Shown here: piece by piece, positions 8,470-17,225 of the stretch | Layout: every line of letters begins with the position of its first letter | How positions within the stretch are numbered: position 1 is the stretch's first letter | Source: Syntrophaceae bacterium UBA6087 | GTDB taxonomy: Bacteria; Desulfobacterota; Desulfomonilia; UBA1062 | DNA length: 64,000 nucleotides | Assembly: GCA_002448235.1 (NCBI GenBank) | Contig: DIXF01000012.1 | Span: 111,131 to 175,130 of the forward strand | Direction: 5' to 3' | The notes under the pieces: model-generated | What the model saw: the letters and a program-made list of their open reading frames with translations, nothing else | Database searches by the model: none | What the model was told of the DNA's origin: nothing | Translations under genes and position numbers: made by a program

Positions 8470-9273
8470 ATGAACCCGGAACAGTCCGCTGCAGCCCATC
8501 TCCTGTCCGTGGGCGGGCCTGCCGATGCTGCCATCATCCTGGGCACCGGCCTCGGAATCATGGAACAGTCCATAGCCGTTGAGAAGGCCGTAAATTACCG
8601 CGATATACCCGGGTTTCCGGTTTCATCCGTGAAGGGACACTCGGGCAGTCTCCTGTTCGGCGCCCTGGGAAAGGCCCGCGTTGCGGTCATGAGCGGGAGG
8701 TTCCACCTCTACGAAGGATATTCCCCACGGGAGGTCACCATACCCATCAGGGTCTTTTCCCGCATGGGCATTCGCAGGCTCTTCATCTCCAATGCGGCGG
8801 GAGGACTGCGGAAGGATCTGACGCCCGGGAGCACCATGCTCATCACGGACCACATCAACCTGACCTTCCAGAGCCCCCTGACCGGCCCGAACGACGAAAC
8901 GCTCGGTCCCCGTTTCCCGGTCATGACCGAGCCCTACCCGCGCTCCCTGCTCCGGAAGGCGCGAAAGGCAGCCGAAGCGGAAGGCCTGAACCTGAAAGAA
9001 GGGGTGTACGCCCAGATTCCCGGCCCTTCCCTCGAGACGGCCGCGGAGACGCGCATGCTCCAGAGGCTTGGCGCAGATGCCGTAGGCATGTCGACCGTAA
9101 TGGAGGTTATTCAGGCCGTGCACTGCGGCATGGAAGTACTGGCGATCTCGGCCGTCACCAACCTCAACGACCCGGACGATTACCTGCCGACCTCCCTTGA
9201 AGAGGTCATCGCCATGGCTGCAATAGCCGGCCCGAAGATAGCAAAGATCTTTTCAGGCGTCCTTCAAGGATGA
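8470..9273 (+). CDS. punA: Purine nucleoside phosphorylase
   Basis: This 267-residue trimeric-type purine nucleoside phosphorylase cleaves inosine or guanosine with phosphate. Visible signatures are GTGLG near the start, SGRFHLYEGY (phosphate and ribose contacts), NAAGG, the GPSLETAAE stretch, VGMSTVMEV, and SAVTN with the base-binding Asn. The ATG at 8470 is 2 bp after the Trm112-like stop, and the homology begins only after it. Methylthioadenosine phosphorylase is a related alternative, but VGMSTVMEV and the N base contact fit the PNP class. Confidence 0.87.
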   Translation: MNPEQSAAAHLLSVGGPADAAIILGTGLGIMEQSIAVEKAVNYRDIPGFPVSSVKGHSGSLLFGALGKARVAVMSGRFHLYEGYSPREVTIPIRVFSRMGIRRLFISNAAGGLRKDLTPGSTMLITDHINLTFQSPLTGPNDETLGPRFPVMTEPYPRSLLRKARKAAEAEGLNLKEGVYAQIPGPSLETAAETRMLQRLGADAVGMSTVMEVIQAVHCGMEVLAISAVTNLNDPDDYLPTSLEEVIAMAAIAGPKIAKIFSGVLQG

Positions 9274-9292
9274 CTTGAAGCATCCTTATAGA

Positions 9293-9311
9293 CCTGAAGC
9301 CATGCTTCAGG
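9293..9311. terminator. Hairpin between punA and lon
   Basis: CCTGAAGC at 9293-9300 and GCTTCAGG at 9304-9311 form a perfect 8-bp stem with a 3-nt loop. The stem overlaps the lon stop codon at 9307-9309. There is no T tract on either strand, so it is at best a weak, shared terminator for the two converging genes or an mRNA end-stabilising structure. Confidence 0.4.
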
Positions 9312-11751
9312 GGGCTACATGCGCCTCTCTGCCGGTCTGCTTCTTCACGCCCGTCTGCTTTGGAGTCGGCGGTTTCGCGCCTCCGCCCGGCTTCTCGACG
9401 AACACCAGCTTGAGCACGTCATCCATCGAGCTCACGGGATAGAACGTGACCTTGTTCTTCACCACAGTCGGAATATCCTCGAGGTCTTTCTCGTTCTCTT
9501 TGGGGATAATGATCTCGAAGATCTTGTTCCTGTGGGCTGCCAGCGCCTTTTCCTTCAGGCCGCCGATGGGAAGCACCTTGCCCCGGAGCGTAATCTCGCC
9601 CGTCATGGCGATGTCCTTGCGGACAGCCTTGTTCGTCAACGCGGAGATGACGGCGGTCGCCATGGTGATGCCTGCCGAAGGACCGTCCTTGGGAATGGCC
9701 CCGGCCGGCACGTGGATATGGACGTCGTTTTCGCGGGTGAAGCTCGAAGATATTCCCAACTGCTCGGCCCTGGACCTGGCATAGGTAAGGCCCGCCTGGG
9801 CGGACTCCTTCATGACGTCTCCCAGCTGGCCGGTGAGGACCAGTGCGCCGCCCTTGCCGTCCTGTCCGGGCAGCACCGAGGTTTCGATATAGAGGATCTC
9901 GCCGCCGAACTGCGTCCATGCCAGGCCTGTCGCAACGCCGACCTCATGCTCGGTACGCTCCTGCTCGGGCAGATACTTGGGCGCTCCGAGGTAATTCGAA
10001 ACGGTGTTTGCAGAGACGCGGTAATGCTTCCTGCGTTTGCCTTCCCTCTCGGCGATGTCTCTTGCAATCTTGCGGCAGATGGAGCCTATCTCCCGCTCCA
10101 GGTTCCTGACCCCGGCCTCTTTCGTATAGTGGTTGATGAGATCGAGGATCGCCTCGTCCGAAAACTTGACATCCTCCATTTTCATCCCGTTCTCGATCAC
10201 CTGGCGCCTGACGAGATAGCGCTTGGCTATCTGGAGCTTTTCCTGATCGGTGTAGCCGGGGAGCTCGATGATCTCCATCCTGTCCTTGAGCGGGCCGGGG
10301 ATGGGGTCCATGAGGTTCGCCGTCGTGATGAACATGACCTTGGAAAGGTCGAAGGGCACGTTGAGGTAGTGATCCTGGAACGAGAAATTCTGCTCCGGAT
10401 CCAGAACCTCCAGGAGTGCGGAAGACGGGTCGCCCCGGAAATCCTGTCCGATCTTGTCCACCTCGTCGATCATGAACACCGGGTTGTTGGAGCCGGCCTG
10501 CTTGATGCCCTGGATGATCCTGCCGGGCATGGCGCCAATATAGGTACGCCTGTGGCCCCTGATCTCCGCTTCGTCACGGACGCCGCCGATGGAGAGCCGG
10601 TAGAACTCCCTGCCCAGGGCACGTGCGATGGACCTTCCCAGCGATGTCTTGCCGACGCCCGGAGGACCTACAAAGCACAGAATAGCGCCTTTTTTCTCCG
10701 GGTTGAGCTTTCTCACGGCCAGGTACTCCAGTATGCGCTGCTTGATCTTCTCAAGCCCGTAATGGTCTTCGTCCAGGATCTTCGCGGCCTTCTTGATCTC
10801 GAGCGCATCGACAGTGGAATGGCCCCACGGGAGATCGGTCATCCAGTCGAGATAGGTCCGGATGATGTTGGCCTCGGCGGAATCCTGGTGCATCATCTTG
10901 AGCCGGTCTAGCTGCTTGGCGGCCTCTTTGTGTACCTCTTCGGGCATACCGGCCTTGTCGATCTTGACCTGGTAGTCCTCCATCTCCTTGCCCTTTTCGT
11001 CCACCTCGCCCAGCTCCTGCTGGATTGCCCGCAGCTGTTCTCTCAGGAAGTATTCGCGCTGGGTCTTGCTCATCTCTTCTTTGGCCTGGGACTGAATCCT
11101 GGCCTGTACCTCCGAGAGCTCCATCTCCTTGGAGAGCAGTCCGTTGACGTGCTTGAGGCGCTCGATGGGATCGATGATCTCCAGCACATGCTGGGATTCT
11201 TCTACCTTGAGGCGCAGGTTGGACGCCACCAGGTCGGCAAGCCTGCCCGGGTCGTCGATGGCCTCGAGGATCGAAAGGGCGTCGGGGGAAACGATTCCCC
11301 TGAGCTGCAGAATCCGCTCCGACTGTTCCTTGACCGAACGCATCATGGCCTCGACTTCGACCGTGACTTCCTTGATTTCGGGCTCTTCGATCTTCTCTAT
11401 ATCGACGGTGTAAAAACCGCGGTCATCTTTGTAGAGCTTCCGGATCTTTGCCTTGGCGACGCCCTGGACCAGGATCTTCACCCTGCCGTCAGGGAGCTTG
11501 AGCATCCTGATCACCATGGCCACTGTGCCCACGGTGTAGATCTGGTCTTCCTCGGGCTCCTCGACCGTGGAATCCTTCTGCGCGGCAAGGAAGATGTACC
11601 TGTCCTTGTTCAAGGCTTCGTCTACCGCCTTGATGGACAGTCCCCTGCCGACAAAAAGCGGCAGGATCATATATGGATATATCACCACGTCTCGGATGGG
11701 GAGTAATGGGATATTATTTGGAATATCGATTGCTTGTTTTTCGTTCTCCAT
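9307..11751 (-). CDS. lon: ATP-dependent protease Lon
   Basis: This 814-residue cytoplasmic AAA+ serine protease degrades misfolded and regulatory proteins. The order is substrate-binding N-domain (about 10-205), central helical region, AAA+ module with Walker A GPPGVGKTS near residue 360 and MIDEVDKIG as Walker B, then the protease domain with catalytic Ser in KDGPSAGITMA and the downstream Lys in GGLKEKALAA. The length is normal for LonA. It starts 11 bp after the hsp20 stop, with AGGAG as ribosome site, so the two heat-shock genes form an operon. The C-terminal tail is rich in Lys and Pro. Confidence 0.97.
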   Translation of the reverse strand: MENEKQAIDIPNNIPLLPIRDVVIYPYMILPLFVGRGLSIKAVDEALNKDRYIFLAAQKDSTVEEPEEDQIYTVGTVAMVIRMLKLPDGRVKILVQGVAKAKIRKLYKDDRGFYTVDIEKIEEPEIKEVTVEVEAMMRSVKEQSERILQLRGIVSPDALSILEAIDDPGRLADLVASNLRLKVEESQHVLEIIDPIERLKHVNGLLSKEMELSEVQARIQSQAKEEMSKTQREYFLREQLRAIQQELGEVDEKGKEMEDYQVKIDKAGMPEEVHKEAAKQLDRLKMMHQDSAEANIIRTYLDWMTDLPWGHSTVDALEIKKAAKILDEDHYGLEKIKQRILEYLAVRKLNPEKKGAILCFVGPPGVGKTSLGRSIARALGREFYRLSIGGVRDEAEIRGHRRTYIGAMPGRIIQGIKQAGSNNPVFMIDEVDKIGQDFRGDPSSALLEVLDPEQNFSFQDHYLNVPFDLSKVMFITTANLMDPIPGPLKDRMEIIELPGYTDQEKLQIAKRYLVRRQVIENGMKMEDVKFSDEAILDLINHYTKEAGVRNLEREIGSICRKIARDIAEREGKRRKHYRVSANTVSNYLGAPKYLPEQERTEHEVGVATGLAWTQFGGEILYIETSVLPGQDGKGGALVLTGQLGDVMKESAQAGLTYARSRAEQLGISSSFTRENDVHIHVPAGAIPKDGPSAGITMATAVISALTNKAVRKDIAMTGEITLRGKVLPIGGLKEKALAAHRNKIFEIIIPKENEKDLEDIPTVVKNKVTFYPVSSMDDVLKLVFVEKPGGGAKPPTPKQTGVKKQTGREAHVAP

Positions 11752-11762
11752 TCACTGGACTC

Positions 11763-12164
11763 CTATTCTATTGTGATCCGCTTAATAAGTTTCGCCTTGT
11801 TTTCCGAGCGGGCGATCCTGATAATCAGGACTCCATCAGAGAATCTGGCATCTACCTTCTCGAGGTCGAATATTTCGGGAATATCCAATTCCCGTCTGAA
11901 TTTTCCAAAGCCCCTCTCCATTCTGATGTAACGGACCCCTTTGCTCACCGGGGCATCGCGCTTCATTCCGGCGATAACCAGGGTCCTGCCGACCACCTCG
12001 ACGTTCACTTCATCGGGGTTCACTCCGGGAATCTCGAGTTCGATGCACAATGCATCCGTGCTTTCATACACATCCAACGAAGGATAGCAGACACCGAGCC
12101 TGTCCTCACTATTTTCCGGTCCGAGCAGAAACCCCACCATTTCCTGGAACTTCAGATTGAACAT
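11763..12164 (-). CDS. Small heat-shock protein, Hsp20/alpha-crystallin family
   Basis: This 133-residue chaperone has an alpha-crystallin domain from about residue 35 to 125 and the conserved core signatures ELEIPGVNPDEVNVEV and LVIAGMKRD; the family's terminal IxI motif appears as LIKRITIE. It holds unfolding proteins for refolding or for Lon. It lies directly upstream of lon in the same direction. Confidence 0.93.
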   Translation of the reverse strand: MFNLKFQEMVGFLLGPENSEDRLGVCYPSLDVYESTDALCIELEIPGVNPDEVNVEVVGRTLVIAGMKRDAPVSKGVRYIRMERGFGKFRRELDIPEIFDLEKVDARFSDGVLIIRIARSENKAKLIKRITIE

Positions 12165-12201
12165 AGGTCCTTCCCTTATAATGTATTACACACTTAGTAC
12201 C

Positions 12202-12229
12202 TTTATAGGATCACTACACGTTAAGTCAA
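12202..12229 (-). promoter_or_regulatory. Promoter of hsp20-lon
   Basis: On the minus strand TTGACT (12229-12224) is followed by a 16-bp spacer and TATAAA (12207-12202), about 38 bp upstream of the hsp20 ATG. The context CTTGACTT...TCCTATAA has partial likeness to heat-shock sigma-32 sites, but the sigma-70 reading fits better. Confidence 0.6.
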
Positions 12230-12319
12230 GGCCTCATGGGCCAAGGACACTGTCCTGCTGATCGGCCGGACGGCTTTGAAATATTAGCACTATTTTCTCC
12301 GGTCTGAAGCGATCCGGCT

Positions 12320-14587
12320 TTATCCGGCCACGGTCCCCGCCACAAGCACCTGGCCCAGCGAAAGGCCGCTGTCGTTGGGTGGAACAAGGTAATGGGTGTA
12401 GACATCGAACCCCTTGAGATCCAGCTCGGCAACGCATCCCGAAAGAAGCAGCCTGTTCTGGAAGCACCCTCCGGAGAGGACCACGCGGTTCAGGCCGGTG
12501 GCATCGCGTATCTCCTGCGCTACCTTTGCGAAGGACTGTATGAGGGTTGCATGGAAGGCGCCTGAAAGGTCCCTGACGCTCATGCCTCTTACCCGCTCCT
12601 CTGCCAGCCGCCTGATGGCGGGGTAAAAATCCAGGATGATCTCCCTGTCCATGAGGATGTCGTAGGGAAGGACTTTCGAGGATGACGAACCGCCGGCGCA
12701 CGCTTCGAGCTCCATGGCGGCCTGACCTTCAAAGCTCACCTGACGGCGTACGCCCAGAATACAGGAGACGGCATCAAAAACCCTCCCCAGGCTCGACGTG
12801 AACACGGTCTGCACCTTCTGGCGCACCACCGCCTCCACGGATTCGTACGGGATATCCTCCGGGAGGATCTTCAGCTTTTCGGCCATCTTTTTCCAGTCGT
12901 CTTCGAAGCATTCCATGAGCAGCGCCGCGGCTATCCTCCAGGGCTGCTTTACCGACGCGTCGCCGCCCGGCAGCGGAAAATACCTGATATGGCCCGCCCG
13001 CTGAAAATCCGCCTCATCCGCCACGAGGAACTCGCCGCCCCAGATCCTCCTGTCCAGCCCGTATCCTGTCCAGTCCATGGCAAGGCCGATGACGTCTCCG
13101 GTTATCCTGTTTTCCGCCATGCAGCTGGCGATGTGGGCATGGTGGTGCTGTACCTGGACCACCCGCCTCTCCATCTGGGTGGATACCCATGTGGTGTAGT
13201 AATCCGGGTGCATGTCGCAGGCCACGATATCCGGGTCGCACCCGGTGACGCGCCTCAAGTTTGCGATGCTCTCGTGAAAGAACTCCCTGGTCTCGGGCGT
13301 GTCCATGTTGCCCACGTACTGGCTCAAAAAAGCGAAATCGCCTTTCAGGATGCACACGGCCGTCTTGAGATGAGCACCGAGGCCGAGGACGGAAGGATAT
13401 TGCCGGGCAAGGACAAGGGGCTTCGGGACATAGCCCCGGGAACGCCTCAGAACGCGCTGTGCCCCTTGCGCGAACATGGTGACCGAGTCGTCGCACCTCA
13501 CGGCGATATTCCGGTTGTGAAAAAGGAAATAATCGGCGATGCCTTTGAGCCTCCGCAGGGCCTCGCTGTTCGAAGTGCATACGGGCTCGCCGGTCTGATT
13601 GGCGCTGGTCATCACCAGCGCTTCGAAATCTTCCCTGAGCAGGAGGTGCTGCACCGGCGTATAGGGCAGCATGACGCCCAGGTCGGCCATGCCCGGTGCA
13701 ACAAAAGGAGACAGGGTGCTCTCCGCTTTCTTCTTCACGAGCACAATGGGCCTCTCCGCGCTCCCCAGCAGCTTTTCCTCATCGGATGTGAGCTCGGCGA
13801 CGGCTCTCGCCCGCTCGATGTCTCTCATCATGATCGCAAACGGCTTTTCCTCGCGGAATTTGCGTTTTCTCAGCCTGCCCAATGCTTCCGAGTTCGCCGC
13901 GTCCGCACACAGATGGAAGCCGCCAAGCCCCTTTACTGCAACGGCCTTCCCTTCTTTCAGGAGCTCGATAGTCTTCCGGAGAGGATCGGCACAGTCAAGC
14001 CGCGACCCTTTCGCGTCGGCCAGCCAGATCTCCGGACCGCACTCCGGGCAGGCATTGGGCTCTGCATGGAATCTCCTGCTGAGCGGGTCCTGGTGTTCCT
14101 GTCTGCACTTCTCGCACAAAGTGAAATCGGCCATGGACGTGTTTTTCCGCTCAAAGGGGGTGTTCGTGACGATGGTGAGCCTGGGGCCGCAGTTCGAGCA
14201 GTTGATGAACGGATACCGGAACCGGCGGTCATCTGGATCGAACAGCTCCTGCAGACACTCTCTGCAGGTAGCGGCGTCCGGTGAAACGAGGACGTCGGGT
14301 CTGCCCTCATCCTCGCTCGGTATGATCCGAAAGGAGCTTTCCCCAATGGGTTCGGCGTCTTCGGTGTAGATCTCGGAGATTTGTGCAAGCGGAGGCAGCT
14401 CTGCTGCCGTCCTGTACACGAATGCCTCTATCGCCTTATCGTTGCCCTCTATCTCGACGAACACGCCATCCAGACGGTTCTGGACGAATCCGCCGAGTCC
14501 GTGGGCAACCGCCAGGCGGTAGACGAACGGACGGAATCCCACCCCTTGAACAATGCCGGAAAACCGGAGACGGAGTCTTTTCGTCAC
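12320..14587 (-). CDS. hypF: Carbamoyltransferase HypF, [NiFe]-hydrogenase maturation
   Basis: This 755-residue enzyme makes the thiocarbamate that becomes the CN ligands of [NiFe] hydrogenases. Domains in order are acylphosphatase (1-90, with QGVGFRPFVYRLA), four zinc-finger CxxC pairs (about 105-185, including CRECLQE, CSNC, CEKC, CPEC), YrdC-like (about 200-370) and Kae1-like carbamoyltransferase with HHHAHIASCMAEN near 470. Start is GTG at 14587; homology begins at once with KRLRLRFSGIVQG. No other hyp gene or [NiFe] hydrogenase lies in the window, so its targets must be elsewhere. Confidence 0.95.
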   Translation of the reverse strand: MTKRLRLRFSGIVQGVGFRPFVYRLAVAHGLGGFVQNRLDGVFVEIEGNDKAIEAFVYRTAAELPPLAQISEIYTEDAEPIGESSFRIIPSEDEGRPDVLVSPDAATCRECLQELFDPDDRRFRYPFINCSNCGPRLTIVTNTPFERKNTSMADFTLCEKCRQEHQDPLSRRFHAEPNACPECGPEIWLADAKGSRLDCADPLRKTIELLKEGKAVAVKGLGGFHLCADAANSEALGRLRKRKFREEKPFAIMMRDIERARAVAELTSDEEKLLGSAERPIVLVKKKAESTLSPFVAPGMADLGVMLPYTPVQHLLLREDFEALVMTSANQTGEPVCTSNSEALRRLKGIADYFLFHNRNIAVRCDDSVTMFAQGAQRVLRRSRGYVPKPLVLARQYPSVLGLGAHLKTAVCILKGDFAFLSQYVGNMDTPETREFFHESIANLRRVTGCDPDIVACDMHPDYYTTWVSTQMERRVVQVQHHHAHIASCMAENRITGDVIGLAMDWTGYGLDRRIWGGEFLVADEADFQRAGHIRYFPLPGGDASVKQPWRIAAALLMECFEDDWKKMAEKLKILPEDIPYESVEAVVRQKVQTVFTSSLGRVFDAVSCILGVRRQVSFEGQAAMELEACAGGSSSSKVLPYDILMDREIILDFYPAIRRLAEERVRGMSVRDLSGAFHATLIQSFAKVAQEIRDATGLNRVVLSGGCFQNRLLLSGCVAELDLKGFDVYTHYLVPPNDSGLSLGQVLVAGTVAG

Positions 14588-14673
14588 GTGTTACTCTTCT
14601 TGAATCCCACTTGCATGAACACCTCTTCGATCGGCGCCCTGTCCTTCTCGTTCCCCTGAGGGCTCACCCCTCT

Positions 14674-14702
14674 TGTATACTGGATATGCGCGAATTAGTC
14701 AT
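14674..14702 (-). promoter_or_regulatory. Possible hypF promoter
   Basis: On the minus strand ATGACT (14702-14697), a 17-bp spacer and TATACA (14679-14674) resemble a sigma-70 promoter, about 90 bp upstream of hypF. A 27-codon GTG-initiated frame runs from 14664 and ends overlapping the hypF start; whether it is translated cannot be judged. Confidence 0.35.
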
Positions 14703-14884
14703 GCTTTAATATCTTACGGAGATTCACATAGATGCCTTCGGCGACGTCGTTCGGCACGAATCGGGCGGCATGGGAACGCTCCTGCTATTTCACAAAACCC
14801 ATCTCCGAGGGCTCTTTGGGGATCCCTTTACATCTCCGGCACTTAGTGTTACTATCCCCATCCATGCCAAGGGAGCGGATGCGC

Positions 14885-15442
14885 GTGGAGGAGGCACGGG
14901 GCACGAGCAAGTCCATCGTGTGCTCCCGGTCCTTCGGCAGGAAGGTCTACCGCCTGGCCGAGCTCCACGAGGCCGCATCCGCGTACACGTCCCGGGCGGC
15001 GGAAAAGCTGCGGGCACAGAAGGCTGCCGCCTCCTTCATCCAGGTGATCCTCATCGAGTTCCCCTTCAACAGCGGCTTCCCTGCTACCCACATCGCCTCC
15101 ATGGACATCCCGGTCGCCACCTCGTATACCCCTGAGCTCATGGGCTATGCGAAAGCCCTGCTGGGGCGCATCTATCGGAAAGGTCCGGCATACCGCAAGG
15201 TGGGGGTCATGCTCGCGGGGATCGTGCCCAGAGGACAGATCCAGACGAGCCTCTTCCATCCCCTTCGGGAAGGCCCGAAGTAGCTCGCCCTCATGGAGAC
15301 GGTGGACGGCATCAACAGCCGTTTCGGCAGAGGCACGGTGAGTTTCGCCGCAGCAGGCTTCGAGCGCCCCTGGTGGATGCGCCAGGCGAAGAAATCTCCC
15401 CCGTTCACGACCTCGTGGGCAGACCTGCCGAGAGTGAGATAA
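14885..15442 (+). pseudogene. umuC: Remnant of UmuC (DNA polymerase V catalytic subunit), C-terminal part
   Basis: Only the C-terminal little-finger part of a Y-family polymerase is left. From about 14906 the translation reads SKSIVCSRSFGRKVYRLAEL, then AASAYTSRAAEKLRAQ and a later IYRKGPAYRKVGVMLAGIVP, all typical of UmuC. An in-frame TAG at 15281-15283 interrupts it, and the same frame continues with LALMETVDGINSRFGRGT and RPWWMRQAKKSPPFTTSWADLP up to a TAA at 15440-15442. The polymerase active site is missing, and no umuD or recombinase is adjacent. It is a decayed gene. Confidence 0.8.
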
Positions 15443-15746
15443 GGTAAGCCTGCCCCCAGCATCTTCCAGAGAATCCGCCTGACACGGCCGGCAGATGCAT
15501 ACCCGCCCCCTTGAACTCCTGTTCACCGATACCTGCGTCTTCTGACAGGCTGATTGAGAAAGGCGGTCCAAGGTGTATTATACTATTGAATAGAAACCAG
15601 ACTCGTAAACCGGGACCTCCCCAATGACAGAAAAACAATAGCCGATGGTGAAGTCCCACACACTGTTTTCTCTGCATGGGACACCGGAGGCAAAAAACCA
15701 ATCCAAATCTCGATTGGTACTCTTTACCGAAAAAGGAGGAAGAACA
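15443..15746. other. Intergenic stretch before the DUF2795 gene
   Basis: No gene was found here. A sigma-70-like promoter, TTGAGA at 15554-15559 with TATTAT at 15576-15581, 16 bp apart, could drive the DUF2795 gene and would give a leader of about 160 nt. Confidence 0.4.
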
Positions 15747-15944
15747 ATGGCTAATCCAGGAAGTGCAGCAGAATTGGAAAAATATCTCAAGGGTGTGGAT
15801 TTTCCTGCGAGCAAGGATGATCTGATCAGCAAAGCCCGCTCCAACGGCGCCCCGGACGATGTGATCGACATGATCAACAGCCTCTCCGAGAGCAGCTTCA
15901 GTTCGCCGGTGGATGTGGCGAAGGCTTTCGGCCATAGCCGTTAA
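15747..15944 (+). CDS. DUF2795 domain protein
   Basis: This 65-residue cytoplasmic protein begins MANPGSAAELEKYLKGVDFPASK. The pattern LEKYLKGVDFPASKDDLISKARSNGAPDDVIDMI is that of DUF2795, a small helical domain of unknown function. The ATG at 15747 is chosen because AAGGAGG lies at 15733-15739; the longer upstream frame has no family likeness. The gene stands alone and is followed by a strong terminator. Confidence 0.87.
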   Translation: MANPGSAAELEKYLKGVDFPASKDDLISKARSNGAPDDVIDMINSLSESSFSSPVDVAKAFGHSR

Positions 15945-16010
15945 GCGGCCGACAGATCGGGAACAGATCAAAAGCACGCTTATCTACCAGCAGCAGGTGT
16001 AATGACACGT

Positions 16011-16048
16011 AAGGGTATCGGTTTTTGCAGACCGGTACCCTTTCCTTC
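16011..16048 (+). terminator. Intrinsic terminator of the DUF2795 gene
   Basis: AAGGGTATCGGT at 16011-16022 pairs with ACCGGTACCCTT at 16031-16042 through 12 bp with one T-G pair and an 8-nt loop. It is followed by TTCCTT, a short pyrimidine tail. Confidence 0.7.
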
Positions 16049-16110
16049 CTGCGTACACACAGGGTCAGCCCACATCATAGTGCGGTTTCTTTGCCGCTCC
16101 ATGCCTGTGC

Positions 16111-16638
16111 TCAGGAGCCCTCCTGAAATCCTGTTACATCCGCCAGTGACGAGGTCGCTTCCCCGAGCTTTCCGATCACACTGAAGTTGCCGTCGGTTTC
16201 CAGTACAACCGCGCCGACATCTTCCAGATCTGCAATCCCGTGAGACCTCACCGCAGCAAGGATCTCCGATTCCGGCACCCGCTCGCGATCCATCGCCTGC
16301 CGTTGAAACTTTCCTTTATAAAGAAAGAGGGCGGGCTTTGCTTTCGTCAACTTCTGCATTTTTTGTGAATGGACATTGAGCCGGGTAACAATGAGCTGCA
16401 GCAGGATCAGGACGCTGAATCCAAGCATTCCCTGAGCCAGCGAACTGTCTTTAGAGAAGAATACCGTTGAGAGACTTGAGCCCAGCGCCACCGTGACAAC
16501 CAGATCGAACGAGTTCCACTTCGAGACGGTTCGTTTCCCCGTGATCCGCAGGATAAGAACCAGGAAACCATAGCTCAGTATGCCGAGGACCAGCGTACGA
16601 AGCAATGCGTTCCAGTTATCGAAAATCATGTCAGGCAT
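16111..16638 (-). CDS. DUF421 membrane protein (YetF family)
   Basis: This 175-residue protein has about three N-terminal membrane helices, then the conserved cytoplasmic domain of YetF-like proteins. Family hallmarks are RITGKRTVSKWNSFDLVVTVALGS, KPALFLYKGKF, and ESEILAAVRSHGIADLEDVGAVVLETDGNFSVI. The molecular function of the family is unknown. The start overlaps the stop of the truncated channel gene upstream by 8 bp, and its AAGGAG ribosome site lies inside that gene. DUF421 proteins are usually about this length or somewhat longer. Confidence 0.9.
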   Translation of the reverse strand: MPDMIFDNWNALLRTLVLGILSYGFLVLILRITGKRTVSKWNSFDLVVTVALGSSLSTVFFSKDSSLAQGMLGFSVLILLQLIVTRLNVHSQKMQKLTKAKPALFLYKGKFQRQAMDRERVPESEILAAVRSHGIADLEDVGAVVLETDGNFSVIGKLGEATSSLADVTGFQEGS

Positions 16639-17122
16639 GGTTGCTCTCCTTTCCCTCCTTCTTGACCAGCGGAGGGAGCCCTACGATGTCGACGGTCTGC
16701 GAGGCTACAACCGTAACCACCTTCTGCAGCGCAAACGTCAGTCCTGCCGTCACCAGGCCAAGGGCAGTGGCCAGCCGGTACGGATCGTTGAACCAGATGG
16801 ATGCGAGCCCCACAAGCATCACCACCGCAAGCGCGAGCCTGAAGGCCCGCCTTGCCCAGAACACGAAGCGATAGCTTTCTCTGGATAGAATAAAACGTTC
16901 TTCCTCAAAAACTCGTTGCCGCGATCCGGAGAAACGCGGCCCTTGAGAACGTGTATCTGCTTTGGTTCCCGATCTGCCTTGGATCTTCGTTCTCCATAAA
17001 AAAAGAATAACAGGCAACCCTGCCGATATCATATTCTGCCGTGCATGCGACCGCTTTGCCGGTGCCATATCCAGGCGTGCAGTGCTGGGGCTTCTCCGCT
17101 TCGTTCCTATTATTATCTCCAT
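16631..17122 (-). pseudogene. Truncated mechanosensitive-channel (MscS-like) gene
   Basis: The 163-codon frame contains a segment of MscS-like sequence near residues 80-140: a membrane helix (ALAVVMLVGLASIWF) followed by TALGLVTAGLTFALQKVVTVVA, the pore helix pattern of these channels. The beta domain that should follow (usually starting with a VGDRI-like motif) is missing. After residue 140 the sequence changes to an unrelated tail ending KKEGKESNHA. The first 70 residues also lack family likeness. It is most simply an internal deletion that left the pore helix joined to the DUF421 gene. A real short membrane protein cannot be excluded. Confidence 0.6.
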
Positions 17123-17225
17123 ACACGAATCCGGCGGCGGCCGTCGGGATGAAGCATGAAACCGGTTAAAGGGACCCGGGTTTAGTCATTTCGCCGAAAA
17201 TGCAGACAATGGACAAAAGGAGATA

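Noticed and set aside
9319..10911. A 530-codon plus-strand frame opposite lon
   Set aside because: lon has full-length conserved domains on the other strand. Long antisense frames are expected at this GC content.
12989..14284. A 431-codon plus-strand frame opposite hypF
   Set aside because: HypF is intact on the minus strand, and the opposite frame has no family likeness or ribosome site.
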